Shown: positions 18,289 through 27,016, counted from the stretch's first letter. The stretch: 64,000 bases of DNA from Streptomyces sp. S.PB5 (GCF_030403745.1 NZ_JAQMWP010000006.1:372001-436000), one strand, 5' to 3'. The notes: generated by a model from the letters alone, not told the origin. Program-made: numbers and translations.

Positions 18289-18301
18289 TCAGATCACCGG
18301 G

Positions 18302-18616
18302 TCACCACCACAGCGGCGTGAAATTGACGGACGTGTTGTCGTTCCCCTGGTTGATGGCCGTGAACGCGGAGCCGTTGACCTGTGCGGTGTTGCTCTGGTT
18401 CGAGGCGCCGGAGCCGACCGCGTTCTGCTGCGTGGTGGACGAGTTGCCGTTGTTGGTGCCACCGACGCCGCTGCCGACGATGCTCGCGACACCCGCGTTC
18501 GATCCGTCGTCCGCGAAGCCGCCGTTGTCCGCCGCCGCGACGCCGGTGAAGAGTGCGGCGGCGAGCGGGAGGGCGGAGACGGCGGCGATGACGCGGGCGG
18601 TACGGATGCTTGCCAT
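18302..18616 (-). CDS. Small secreted Asn/Gly/Ser-rich protein
   Basis: The 104-residue product has a signal peptide (MASIRTARVIAAVSALPLAA, cleavage after VAAA near 29) and a mature part of about 75 residues with no cysteine, rich in Asn, Gly, Ser and Thr (SIVGSGVGGTNNGN, NQSNTAQVNGS, INQGNDNTS). It ends in aromatic FTPLWW. The composition recalls surface-active or amyloid-prone Streptomyces secreted proteins such as chaplins, but the chaplin motif is absent, so I do not name it. The start is fixed by GGAGGAAGAAAC. A hairpin sits in the leader at 18634. Confidence 0.75.
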   Translation of the reverse strand: MASIRTARVIAAVSALPLAAALFTGVAAADNGGFADDGSNAGVASIVGSGVGGTNNGNSSTTQQNAVGSGASNQSNTAQVNGSAFTAINQGNDNTSVNFTPLWW

Positions 18617-18965
18617 GTTTCTTCCTCCAGAACCCGGCTTCCTAGCCGGAAGTACGTCAAGTAAGGCTGTTTCCAAGGTGGTTGGCCGACCGCCTCGGGG
18701 TTGTTCACGACGTCGCGAGACCAGAGTTGCCCACCGAATCCCCGGCGAACCACCCCGGAAGCGGCTATTCCCCCTGAAGCGTGAGGACAAGTCGATAAAC
18801 CCCTTTCGCGACGTTGAGCAGCAGGTAGGGGTGGTACGGGGCATAACGCACTCAAGCGCCCCAAGGGGTGAAGCGTTTCGGCGCTTTTCCGGCCAACCCG
18901 CCCCGCTCGGCGAGTCGCCCCGGAATACACTTCCCTTTCTCGAACAGGTGTACGAAAATAGAGTC
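18617..18965. other. Divergent intergenic region
   Basis: The 349-bp region contains the leader hairpin of the secreted-protein gene and the promoter of the rightward Prim-Pol gene, whose upstream sequence GAAAATAGAGTC is unusually AT-rich for this genome. I see no gene in it. Confidence 0.55.
18634..18649 (-). promoter_or_regulatory. 5'-leader hairpin of secreted-protein gene
   Basis: CCGGCT and AGCCGG pair around TCCT, immediately upstream of the ribosome site. It may stabilise the message or tune translation. Confidence 0.35.
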
Positions 18966-19964
18966 ATGGCCACCACAGACCGGCAGGCCACGACGCTGGC
19001 CCTCGCACACGCCCTGTCAGCCGCCGAGCGCGGCCTGGCCGTCATCCCCCTGTCCCGGACGAAGCTCCCGGCCCTGCGTTCACCGCACCGCGACGAGCCA
19101 GCGGCGCCCCACCGTGAGGCGCCTGGACCCGCGGGCCGCGACACCTCGGCGCCCGCACCCCACGACACCCCTGAACCCCCGCCTCAGCCCTCGCCGCGGT
19201 CCCCGGCCTCACCCCCGGCCTCACCCCTGTCCCCACCCCCTCCCTGCCACGGCGAATGCGGCCGCTTCGGCCACGGGGTCTACGACGCCTCCACCGACCC
19301 GGACCGCATCCGCGCCCTGTTCGCCGCCGCCCCCTGGGCGACCGGCTACGGCATCGCGTGCGGCCTCCCGCCCCACCACCTGATCGGCGTCGACCTCGAC
19401 ACCAAATCCGGTACGGACTCCTCGGCCGCCCTGCGCGAGCTGGCCCTGCGCCACCTGTTCACGATCCCCGCCACGGTCGTCGTACTGACCCCGTCCGGCG
19501 GCCGCCACCTCTGGCTGAGCGGCCCGCCCGACGTCGTCGTCCCCAACTCGGCCGGCCGGCTCGCCCCCGGCATCGACATCCGGGGCGCCGGCGGCTACCT
19601 CGTCGGCCCCGGCTCCCGCACCGACCAGGGCGTGTACGCGACGGCGCCGGGCACCGCCCACCTGGCTCCGGCCGCCTGCCCACCGGCCCTGCTCCGGCTC
19701 CTCCTCCCTCCGCCCCGCACCTACCACCCCACGCCCACGTCGGCCGGCGACCACGGCCAGGGCCTTGTCCAGTTCGTCCTCGCCGCGCACGAGGGTCAGC
19801 GCAACACCCGCCTGTTCTGGGCGGCCTGCCGCGCCTACGAGGACGGCATCGGCCCCGCCCTCGTGGCCCCTCTCGTCGACGCGGCCCTCAACACCGGCCT
19901 GACCGAGCGCGAGGCTCGGGCGACGATCGCGTCGGCGGCGCGGATGACGGGGCATCGGCCGTAG
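18966..19964 (+). CDS. Bifunctional DNA primase/polymerase N-terminal domain protein
   Basis: The 332-residue protein has a Prim-Pol domain with its metal motif intact: GVDLDTKSG (about 139-147) and the later SGGRHLWLSG with the conserved His, then GIDIRGAGGYLVGPGS. A Pro/Ser/Ala-rich insertion of roughly 50 residues (about 45-95) sits between the first helix (AERGLAVIPLSRTK) and CHGECGRFGHG. No helicase domain follows; the C-terminus (LTEREARATIASAARMTG) resembles the tail after Prim-Pol in plasmid proteins. It is chromosomal here, so possible roles are repair or lesion-bypass priming, or a plasmid-derived remnant. Confidence 0.85.
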   Translation: MATTDRQATTLALAHALSAAERGLAVIPLSRTKLPALRSPHRDEPAAPHREAPGPAGRDTSAPAPHDTPEPPPQPSPRSPASPPASPLSPPPPCHGECGRFGHGVYDASTDPDRIRALFAAAPWATGYGIACGLPPHHLIGVDLDTKSGTDSSAALRELALRHLFTIPATVVVLTPSGGRHLWLSGPPDVVVPNSAGRLAPGIDIRGAGGYLVGPGSRTDQGVYATAPGTAHLAPAACPPALLRLLLPPPRTYHPTPTSAGDHGQGLVQFVLAAHEGQRNTRLFWAACRAYEDGIGPALVAPLVDAALNTGLTEREARATIASAARMTGHRP

Positions 19965-19997
19965 GCGCCACAAGAACAGCCGTTGACCGTGAAATCG

Positions 19998-20075
19998 ACC
20001 AGCAACCAGCAACCATCGAACAGCGAACAGCGAACAGCGACCATCAACGATCGACCATCAACGATCGACCATCGA
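19998..20075. repeat. Nested short tandem repeats
   Basis: ACCAGCA twice, GAACAGC-type units three times and a 14-bp unit GACCATCAACGATC twice plus a partial copy lie in the 170-bp gap before the next gene. Confidence 0.75.
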
Positions 20076-20134
20076 ACGGCGTCGGCCAGGAAATCCAGGG
20101 GAGCTCGATGCACCACCGCCCTAAAGTGCCGACC

Positions 20135-20566
20135 ATGTCACTCGCCCGTGTCGTCCTCACCACCGGCCGCCAACTCGACCTCTCCGACCTGAGGTTCTCC
20201 TCGACGTACGGCGGGATGCTGGAGGGCTACCCCTGCCGGGTGGTCAACGAGATGAAGATCCGGGGCCTGTTGCACTCGGCCGAGAAGGAGTTCCCGTCCA
20301 CGCCGGTCCATCTGGTCCCGCCCACGCGCGAATACCCGGACCAGTACGCCGGAGCGTTCGGACCGGTCGAGGTCATGCCGTCGGTCGCCTGCGTCGGCCG
20401 CTTCCGCTCCACAGCCCTCGATCCGGCCCTCGATCCGGTCCTGCACCGCTCCGCCCTCGCGGTCGTCTGGTTCCAGCCCACCACCGAGGTGCCGTCGGGG
20501 TGCGATGCGGAGGAGGCGCTGCGGGACCTGGCCTGGGACGAACTGGCGCGGGACTACGAGCTGTAG
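20135..20566 (+). CDS. Conserved protein of unknown function, coupled to nucleotidyltransferase
   Basis: The 143-residue protein begins MSLARVVLTTGRQLDL and contains LRFSSTYGGMLEGYPC, VHLVPPTREYPDQY and a C-terminal acidic helix. I do not recognise a catalytic motif. Two starts are possible: ATG 20108 behind GGGGAG, or ATG 20135, which lies 7 nt after TAAAGT and would be a leaderless start; I list the latter because conserved sequence begins there. Its stop overlaps the GTG of the next gene by one base (TAGTG), so the two are translationally coupled. Confidence 0.75.
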   Translation: MSLARVVLTTGRQLDLSDLRFSSTYGGMLEGYPCRVVNEMKIRGLLHSAEKEFPSTPVHLVPPTREYPDQYAGAFGPVEVMPSVACVGRFRSTALDPALDPVLHRSALAVVWFQPTTEVPSGCDAEEALRDLAWDELARDYEL

Positions 20567-21168
20567 TGGCAGACGTCGGCCGTCTCCCGCTGGATCGACA
20601 GCCAGCCGCCCTCAGGTCCGTGCTCTCGCGCAACGAGGTCCTGCTGGAGGTGCTGGACAGGACCGCGTCCTTGGAACTGCCCGGCTGGTACCTGACCGCG
20701 GGGTGCCTGTTCCAGACCGTGTGGAACGTGGTCACGGACAGGCCCCCGGCCCACGGCATCAAGGACTACGACGTCTTCTACTTCGACGACCGTGATCTGT
20801 CCTGGGAAGCGGAGGACGCGGTGATCAGGGCGGGTGTGGAGGTCTTCGCCGGGCTGCCCGCCGAGGTGGAGATCCGCAACGAGGCGCGCGTGCATCTCTG
20901 GTACGAGCGGAAGTTCGGCGTCCCGTGCGCCCCGCACGCCTCCACCGAGGCCGCGATCGACTGCTTCGCCGCGACGACCTGCTGTCTGGGTGTACGGCTG
21001 GAGCCCGGAGGCCAGTGGCGGATCTACGCCCCGCACGGGCTGTCCGACGTGTTCGCCCTCGTCGTACGGCCGAACCCGGTTCTCGCCCCGCGGGAGGTCT
21101 ACGAGGCCAAGGCGGCTCGTTGGCGGCGGCAGTGGCCTGAACTGACCGTGCTGGACTGGCCGTCATGA
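20566..21168 (+). CDS. Nucleotidyltransferase-like protein (DUF925 type)
   Basis: The 200-residue protein carries GWYLTAGCLFQTVWNVVT and KDYDVFYFDDRDLSWEAED, the pattern of the YiaD/DUF925-type nucleotidyltransferase-like family with paired acidic residues. Later segments FAATTCCLGVRLE and LSDVFALVVRPNP are also typical. Its substrate is unknown. The frame opens at 20500, but GTG 20566 overlaps the previous TAG and gives the conserved length, so I use it. Confidence 0.8.
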   Translation: MADVGRLPLDRQPAALRSVLSRNEVLLEVLDRTASLELPGWYLTAGCLFQTVWNVVTDRPPAHGIKDYDVFYFDDRDLSWEAEDAVIRAGVEVFAGLPAEVEIRNEARVHLWYERKFGVPCAPHASTEAAIDCFAATTCCLGVRLEPGGQWRIYAPHGLSDVFALVVRPNPVLAPREVYEAKAARWRRQWPELTVLDWPS

Positions 21169-21314
21169 ACGTCCGAACCGGATGACACCCAGCCCCGGCG
21201 TCCCCCAGCCCCGACGTCACCCGACTCCAACGTCCCCCGGCCCCGACGTCACCGAGTACGACGAACCCTGACCGACCCCGACGAACCCCGGCACCAACCG
21301 CCCCCCACCGACGG

Positions 21315-24300
21315 TCAGTTGGTGCCGATCCGCGCCAGCAGATCCACGATCCTCGCCTGTACCTCGGCACTGGTCGACCGTTCCGCCAGGAACAGCACCG
21401 TCTCGCCGGAGGCCAGCCGCGGCAGGTCCGCCTGGTCGACGGCGGCGGTGTAGACGACGAGCGGCGTGCGGTTGAGCTGCCCGTTCGCCCGCAGCCAGTC
21501 CACGATCCCGGCCTGCCGCCGATGTACCTGGAGCAGATCCATCACGACCAGGTTCGGCCGGAACTGCCCCGCCAGCGTCACCGCGTCCGCGTCACTCGCC
21601 GCCCGCGCCACCTGCATCCCACGCCGCTCCAGCGTCGCGGTCAGCGCCAGCGCGATCTCCGCGTGCTCCTCGATCAGCAGCACCCGCGGCGGATGCTGCT
21701 CACTGTCGCGCGGCGCCAGCGCCTTCAGCAGTACGGCGGGGTCGGCGCCGTACGCCGCCTCGCGCGTCGCCTGTCCGAGTCCCGCGGTCACCATCACCGG
21801 CACCGAGGCGGCCACCGCGGCCTGCCGCAGCGACTGCAGCGCGGTCCGGGTGATCGGCCCGGTCAGCGGGTCCACGAACAGCGCCGCCGGGAAGGCCGCG
21901 ATCTGCGCGTCGACCTCCTCACGCGAGTGCACGATGACGGGCCGGTACCCGCGGTCGCTGAGCGCCTGCTGGGTCGTCACGTCCGGCGCCGGCCACACCA
22001 GCAGCCGTCGCGGGTTGTCCAGCGGCTCCGGCGGCAGTTCGTCGTCCATCGGCTGCGGACGCGGCGGGTCGGCGACCTCCACCGCCCCGCCGGGACCGTC
22101 CAGCGGCTCGGGCCCCTCGGCGGCATTCTCGTCCGGTGCTCCTATGGCGTACGACCGTCCGGTGCCCTCCGTCATCTGCGCGAGCCGGGACTGCCCGGCC
22201 AGGGACGGCTGGGGCTGGGCCGGTGTCTGCTCGCCCGTCGGATGCGGGCGTCCGGCGGCCGGGTCGGGCGGCGTGCCGAGCTTGCGGCGGCGGCCGCCAC
22301 CGCCTGGCTGGTGCGGCGCGGGCGTCGCCGTCGGCTGCGGCTGCGGCTGCTGCACCTGCGCGGCCTGCCGGGTGAACGGCACGCCCTGCCCCAGCGTCCG
22401 CACGCTGATGGCCCGCCCCTGCGTCGAGTTCGGGTCGACGGGCGCCGCGGCGGCCGCGGCCCCCTCGGGCAACGGCTGCGCCGCCCGCGCGGCCCCCTCG
22501 GACGGCAGCGCGGTGCCGGGCGGCACCGGAGCGGCGGCGGGCTGCGGGACGTTCGCCGGTACGGAGCCGGTGTCGCCGGCACCGGACCAGGCCGCCGAGG
22601 CCCCCTGAGCCGCCGCCTGACCCGTAGCCGCCTCGGCCGGAAGCGGCTGTCGGGCGACGGTCTGGCCGGACGGGGCCTGCGCGGGCAACGCGGCCTGCCC
22701 GGTGGAGTGCTGCGCGGCAGCGGGCTGGGGCGCCTGCGCGGCCCCCGCCTGAACAGGCGGTGCCTGCCCCTGCGGCGCCTGCCCCTGAGGCGCGACCGGC
22801 TGCCCGGCCGCCGACTGAATCCCCTGTCCCGCGGTTCCCTGCCCGGTCACCTGCCCGGTCATCTGCTGGGCCGGAATCCCCTGCCCCGAAGTCCCACCGG
22901 CCTCCGCCGACTGCGCCACGGCCCGCCGACGACGCCCGGTGGGCGCGCTCGCCGGGTGAGGCTGCGGGGGAGTGTGATCCCCGGACTGATCGTGCGGCAC
23001 CGCGTCATGCCGACCGTCGTCGACCAACCCGGCCACGGGACCGGCCTGCCCAGGCACCTGCACGGCCACCTGGACACCGGGCACCTGCACGGGCACCGAG
23101 CCTTGCCCAGGCACCTGCCCTGGTACGGCCACCTGCCCCGGTACTTGGCCGGGGACGGCAACCTGCCCACCCGGCACGGCAACCTGCCCACCCGGCACCT
23201 GCCCAGGCACGGCAACCTGTCCCGGTACTTGCCCCGGCACCTGCCTCGGAACGGCAACTTGCCCCGGCACCTGTCCCGGTACGGCGATCTGCCCCTGCAC
23301 TTGCGCCGGTACGGCGACCTGCCCTCCCGGCACCGGCCCGGGCACGGCCACCTGCCCACCCGGAACCTGCGCGGGCCCGCCTGTCTGCCCCTGAACCGTC
23401 CCCTGCCCGGCAGCACCGGCCTGAGCACCGGCCGCCTGCGCAGGCACGCCGGCCTGCCCCGGCACCTGCCCGGTCGCGGCCGCCTGTCCCGGCACCTGCC
23501 CGGTCGCGGCCGCCTGTCCCGGCACCTGCCCGGCCGGGCCAACCTGCCCAGCGGCAACCGGCTGCCCCGGCACCTGCCCGCCCTGCGCAACCTGCCCGCC
23601 GGCAACCAACTGACCCGCGCCCGGCCCCTCCGTACCGCCCGCCCCCCGATCCGCCTCGGCCGGCGGGAGCGCGAACACCGCGCGGGGTGCGGCCTCCTGC
23701 GCGGCGGCCCGTTCGTTCGCGGCGGCGAGGGCGCGACGGCGGCGTCCGGTGGGCTGGGCACCGCCGTTCTCGGCGGCGGGGACGGGGACGGCGGCGGGAT
23801 CGCCGGACGCCACTGCGGGCAGCGCAGGCGGCAGCGCATGCTGTTCGACGGCGGCGGAACCCTGATCACGCCGGGCGCGACGCCCCCCGCCGGGCCCGGG
23901 CACGCCCTGCGGCGGCACGGTCCCGCCCAGTCCGCTCCCCACGGCCGCGGTACCGGCGGCATACTCGGCGGCGGTGACGACGGCCCCTTCGGAGACGCCC
24001 TCGACGGCACCGGCGTCCTCGCCGATCCCGTCGGTCACGTCGATCCCGTCGGCCACGTCCGCGCCGGCGCCCTCGGCAGGCCTGCCGCGCCGCCGCCCGG
24101 TGCCGCCGCCCGTCGGCTCCACCGCGGCCTGCGCCGGAGTGGGCGCCGCCTCCTCCGCCGTACGCCTCCTGCGCCGCCCGGTGGGAGATCCCTCGCCCCC
24201 GTCGGAGCCACCGGAGCCACCGGAGCCGGATTCGGGCTGACCGCCCGGCACGTCCTCGGCCTCCAGGAAGGCGTCGACGGACGACCGGCGAGCGCGCCGG

Positions 24301-26039
24301 CGTCCGCCGCTTCCGCCGTCCGTGTCGGTGGCCGGCGCGGGCTCGATCGCGGCCGGGCCCGGGGCCGGTACGGCCCCCGCCCCGCCCCCGATGGGCACTT
24401 CGAGGACGTACGCGTTACCGCTCATCCCCGGCACTTCATGCGTCTGCAGCACACCACCGTGGGCGCGCACGATCCCGCGCACGATCGGTTCGTGCACCGG
24501 GTCCCCGCCGGCGTACGGCCCGCGCACCTCGATGCGTACGACCTCGCCGCGCTGCGCCGCCGCCACGACGACGGTGTTGTCCATGTACCCGCCCGCGGAC
24601 ACCGGCGAGTTGCCGGTCGCGTCGACGCCGGCGACGTCCGCGACGAGATGCGCGAGGGCGCGGGCGAGCAGCTGCGGGTCGACCTCGGCCTCGATGGGCG
24701 GGGCGTGCACGGCGAACTGCACCCGCCCGGGCCCGATGAGCTCCACGGCCCCGTCGACACCCGCGGCGACGACCGCGTCGAGCATCACTTTGGTACGCGT
24801 GATGCCGTCGGTGCCGGCGTCGAGCCGCTGGTAGGCGAGGACGTTGTCGATGAGCTGGGTGATCCGCGAGTACCCGGCGGACAGATGGTGGAGGACCTGG
24901 TTGGCCTCGGGCCACAGCTGCCCGGCGTCGTCGGCGGCGAGGGTGGCGAGTTCACGGCGCAGTTCGTCCAGCGGCCCGCGCAGCGAGGCGCCGAGCAGCG
25001 TCAGAAGCTGCTCGTGCCGTCCGGCGAGCGCCTCGTAGCGATCCTTCTCGCGCTCGCCCAGCGAGGCATACCGTTCCTCGCCCGCGGCGAGTTCCTCCTC
25101 GTGCCGCTCCTGGAGTTCCTCGATCTCGCGGACGTGCTGCTGGCGCAGGGCGGTCAGCTCGGAGGCGTGGTCCTCGGAGAGCCGCTCCAGCTCCTCCGCG
25201 TGCGTCTTCTCGGCGGCGTCCTTCTCCTGCGCGAGCTGGTCGTACGGCCGCCGGTCGGTGAAGGTCATGACGGCACCGACGAGCTGGTCCCCGTCCCGCA
25301 CCGGCGCGGTCGTCAGGTCGACGGAGACCTTGTCGCCCTTCTTCGACCACACCACCTGCCCGCGCACCCGGTGCTTGCGCCCGGAGCGCAGGGTGTCGGC
25401 GAGCGGGGACTCCGCGTACGGGAACGGCGTTCCGTCCGCGCGGGAGTGCAGCATGACGTCGTGCAGCTCGCGGCCGCCGAGGTCGCTGGCCCGGTAGCCG
25501 AGTATCTGCGCGGCGGCCGGGTTGACGAGCACGATCCGCCCGTCGGTGTCGGTGCCCACGACCCCTTCCGCGGCCGCGCGGAGGATCATCTCGGTCTGCC
25601 GCTGCGAACGCGCCAGCTCGGCCTCGGTGTCGACGGTTCCGGTGAGGTCCCGCACGACGAGCATCAGCAGCTCGTCGCCGCCGTAGCCGTAGTTGTCGTA
25701 GGCCTGCTGGCCGTTCTCGAGGTTGGCGCTGGTGACCTCGACCGGGAACTCGACCCCGTCGGTCCGGCGCGCGATCATCCGCGTCGGCCTGGTCTGGCCG
25801 CGCGGATCCATGTGATCGGGCCGCCGCATGGACCCGGGGATCAGCTTGGAGTCGAACTCGGGCAGCAGATCGAGCAGCCCGCGCCCGACCAGTGCCGTAC
25901 CCGGCGCTTCGAAGGCCTCGAGCGCGATGGTGTTGGCGTTCACGACGGTCCCGTTGGCGTTGACCAGCACCAACGCATCGGGAAGCGCGTCGAGTATGGC
26001 TGCGAGGCGAGCAGCGCCTCGGGATGGCCTGCTGCTCAC
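21315..26039 (-). CDS. Giant PAS protein with degenerate histidine-kinase core, repeat-rich linker and C-terminal receiver-like domains
   Basis: This 1574-residue cytoplasmic protein has PAS 1 (about 10-115), PAS 2 (about 145-265), a charged coiled coil (about 268-345), a dimerisation/kinase-like region (about 345-545), an 800-residue low-complexity linker, and two receiver-like domains (about 1343-1440 and 1450-1574). The phosphoacceptor box reads ASLRGPL where kinases have SHELRTPL, so the His is missing, and the N-box Asn is not recognisable, so it is probably a pseudokinase. The last receiver keeps an Asp in LVVMDL near 1500. The linker contains seven GRRR-type basic motifs and a VPGQVAVPGQ repeat block. 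GTG 26039 follows GGGAGGAAG. There is no membrane segment. Confidence 0.85.
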   Translation of the reverse strand: MSSRPSRGAARLAAILDALPDALVLVNANGTVVNANTIALEAFEAPGTALVGRGLLDLLPEFDSKLIPGSMRRPDHMDPRGQTRPTRMIARRTDGVEFPVEVTSANLENGQQAYDNYGYGGDELLMLVVRDLTGTVDTEAELARSQRQTEMILRAAAEGVVGTDTDGRIVLVNPAAAQILGYRASDLGGRELHDVMLHSRADGTPFPYAESPLADTLRSGRKHRVRGQVVWSKKGDKVSVDLTTAPVRDGDQLVGAVMTFTDRRPYDQLAQEKDAAEKTHAEELERLSEDHASELTALRQQHVREIEELQERHEEELAAGEERYASLGEREKDRYEALAGRHEQLLTLLGASLRGPLDELRRELATLAADDAGQLWPEANQVLHHLSAGYSRITQLIDNVLAYQRLDAGTDGITRTKVMLDAVVAAGVDGAVELIGPGRVQFAVHAPPIEAEVDPQLLARALAHLVADVAGVDATGNSPVSAGGYMDNTVVVAAAQRGEVVRIEVRGPYAGGDPVHEPIVRGIVRAHGGVLQTHEVPGMSGNAYVLEVPIGGGAGAVPAPGPAAIEPAPATDTDGGSGGRRRARRSSVDAFLEAEDVPGGQPESGSGGSGGSDGGEGSPTGRRRRRTAEEAAPTPAQAAVEPTGGGTGRRRGRPAEGAGADVADGIDVTDGIGEDAGAVEGVSEGAVVTAAEYAAGTAAVGSGLGGTVPPQGVPGPGGGRRARRDQGSAAVEQHALPPALPAVASGDPAAVPVPAAENGGAQPTGRRRRALAAANERAAAQEAAPRAVFALPPAEADRGAGGTEGPGAGQLVAGGQVAQGGQVPGQPVAAGQVGPAGQVPGQAAATGQVPGQAAATGQVPGQAGVPAQAAGAQAGAAGQGTVQGQTGGPAQVPGGQVAVPGPVPGGQVAVPAQVQGQIAVPGQVPGQVAVPRQVPGQVPGQVAVPGQVPGGQVAVPGGQVAVPGQVPGQVAVPGQVPGQGSVPVQVPGVQVAVQVPGQAGPVAGLVDDGRHDAVPHDQSGDHTPPQPHPASAPTGRRRRAVAQSAEAGGTSGQGIPAQQMTGQVTGQGTAGQGIQSAAGQPVAPQGQAPQGQAPPVQAGAAQAPQPAAAQHSTGQAALPAQAPSGQTVARQPLPAEAATGQAAAQGASAAWSGAGDTGSVPANVPQPAAAPVPPGTALPSEGAARAAQPLPEGAAAAAAPVDPNSTQGRAISVRTLGQGVPFTRQAAQVQQPQPQPTATPAPHQPGGGGRRRKLGTPPDPAAGRPHPTGEQTPAQPQPSLAGQSRLAQMTEGTGRSYAIGAPDENAAEGPEPLDGPGGAVEVADPPRPQPMDDELPPEPLDNPRRLLVWPAPDVTTQQALSDRGYRPVIVHSREEVDAQIAAFPAALFVDPLTGPITRTALQSLRQAAVAASVPVMVTAGLGQATREAAYGADPAVLLKALAPRDSEQHPPRVLLIEEHAEIALALTATLERRGMQVARAASDADAVTLAGQFRPNLVVMDLLQVHRRQAGIVDWLRANGQLNRTPLVVYTAAVDQADLPRLASGETVLFLAERSTSAEVQARIVDLLARIGTN
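23030..23610 (-). repeat. Degenerate coding repeat (VPGQ/VAVPGQ units)
   Basis: About 30 imperfect units encoding PGQV, AVPGQ or PGGQVA run through the linker of the giant PAS protein. At DNA level the core is GGCACCTGCCC on the plus strand. The frame is maintained throughout. Confidence 0.85.
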
Positions 26040-26293
26040 GAGACGCTTCCTCCCTGTTACCGCACCTTGCCGACCGCTCGGGCCATCTTGCCAACCGGCC
26101 CGCGACGTGTCACGCGAGGGAGTCTAAAGGCAGCGGTTGTGCCGGGGCCCCGGATGAGAGGGAGGTCGCACGACGAAGTGAAGTAGAACGTGTGCCCGTA
26201 CGACGGCTACCTGCTTCTTTCCCGGAAGCCCGTTTCCGCCATGAATCGCCTGTGTGGAAACCCTTGCGGGACAGGAACCCCGGTGCGGCACGC

Positions 26294-26755
26294 CTACCGG
26301 CCCATGTCGGGGAGGACGGGCACGAGCCGGTCCCAGCGGGCGATCTGGCACCCGTCACTGCGGTCGTACGACGCGTCGACCGGCCGCCCGGCCCAGGTCC
26401 CGGTGACATGCGCGGTGGCGGGCCCGCCGTACTGCATCGTGCACATGCTCCGCTCCGGTACGGGCGCGAAGGCGTCCTTGCCCCAGCGCGCACCCCGGTC
26501 GAGCGCGGCGCACGCGCTGCCGGCGTCGGGGTGTGTGCCGCCGCCGGGATGGCAGTACAGCTCGAACGTGCCGTCCCGGCCGCCGCCCGCGTTCCGCACG
26601 GTGACGGTGAGGTGGTCCCCGGCACGGTCGTCGTCCCGCGCGGGCGGCGGCATCAGGGAGTGCGCGGAGGCGGGTGCGGCGGTGAGGGGACCGGCGGCGA
26701 CCAGCGAGGAGACACCTAGGACGAGGAACCGGGCGAGCCGGGAGGACTGGAGCAT
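26294..26755 (-). CDS. Subtilisin-inhibitor-like secreted protein (SSI family)
   Basis: The 153-residue preprotein has a signal peptide (MLQSSRLARFLVLGVSSLVA, cleavage near ASA at 29-31). The mature part has four cysteines (68, 82, 105, 136), the disulfide pattern of Streptomyces subtilisin inhibitors. The reactive loop reads Met104-Cys105-Thr106-Met107-Gln108, placing Met at P1, which in classical SSI favours subtilisin-type proteases. It would bind extracellular serine proteases as a dimer. A stretch GGGTHPDAGS in the first disulfide loop is typical. ATG 26755 is preceded only by a weak AGGTC. Confidence 0.85.
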   Translation of the reverse strand: MLQSSRLARFLVLGVSSLVAAGPLTAAPASAHSLMPPPARDDDRAGDHLTVTVRNAGGGRDGTFELYCHPGGGTHPDAGSACAALDRGARWGKDAFAPVPERSMCTMQYGGPATAHVTGTWAGRPVDASYDRSDGCQIARWDRLVPVLPDMGR

Positions 26756-26925
26756 GACCTGACTAACGCGCCCCGCTTCCCCCGGTTGCGCGACCGCGCC
26801 TCACCCCGGGAAGGGCTTTGCTCTGCGGCCTGCCTGCCTAGTACCGTGGGAGGCGATTGGTGACACCACGCTCGACTGTGTCATCATCTGCACGCACCAC
26901 TCGCGCTCGCGCGGGCGGCTGTGCT

Positions 26926-27016
26926 GGAGGCGTCGCCTAGTCCGGTCTATGGCGCCGCACTGCTAATGCGGTTTGGGCCTTAAAGCCCATCGAGGGTTCA
27001 AATCCCTCCGCCTCCG
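26926..27016 (+). tRNA. tRNA-Ser(GCU)
   Basis: The acceptor GGAGGCG pairs with CGCCTCC, the anticodon loop CTGCTAA presents GCT, and a long variable arm (TTTGGGCCTTAAAGCCCA) and GGTTCAAATCC T-loop follow. The length is 91 nt, CCA not encoded. Confidence 0.95.

Larger units (their letters stand above)
17967..18301. other. Upstream region of the MaoC/thiolase operon
   Basis: The 335-bp gap contains the candidate operator at 18071-18087, a duplicated 14-bp unit (GCGAAAGCGCCTGC) at 18144-18171, a duplicated CACAAAGCACA at 18213 and 18227, and the terminator at 18265. No coding frame with a ribosome site is visible. Confidence 0.55.

Noticed and set aside
16953..18965. Upstream two thirds of the long plus frame ending at 19964
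   Set aside because: It is antisense to the MaoC-DUF35 gene and the secreted-protein gene; the true Prim-Pol gene starts at ATG 18966.
23030..23610. CRISPR array in the repeat block
   Set aside because: Repeats are in frame, short and imperfect, and encode VPGQ units.
21522..26186. 1554-codon plus-strand open frame
   Set aside because: It is antisense to the giant PAS protein; composition is Arg/Pro-rich and there is no start signal, whereas the minus frame has PAS and receiver domains.
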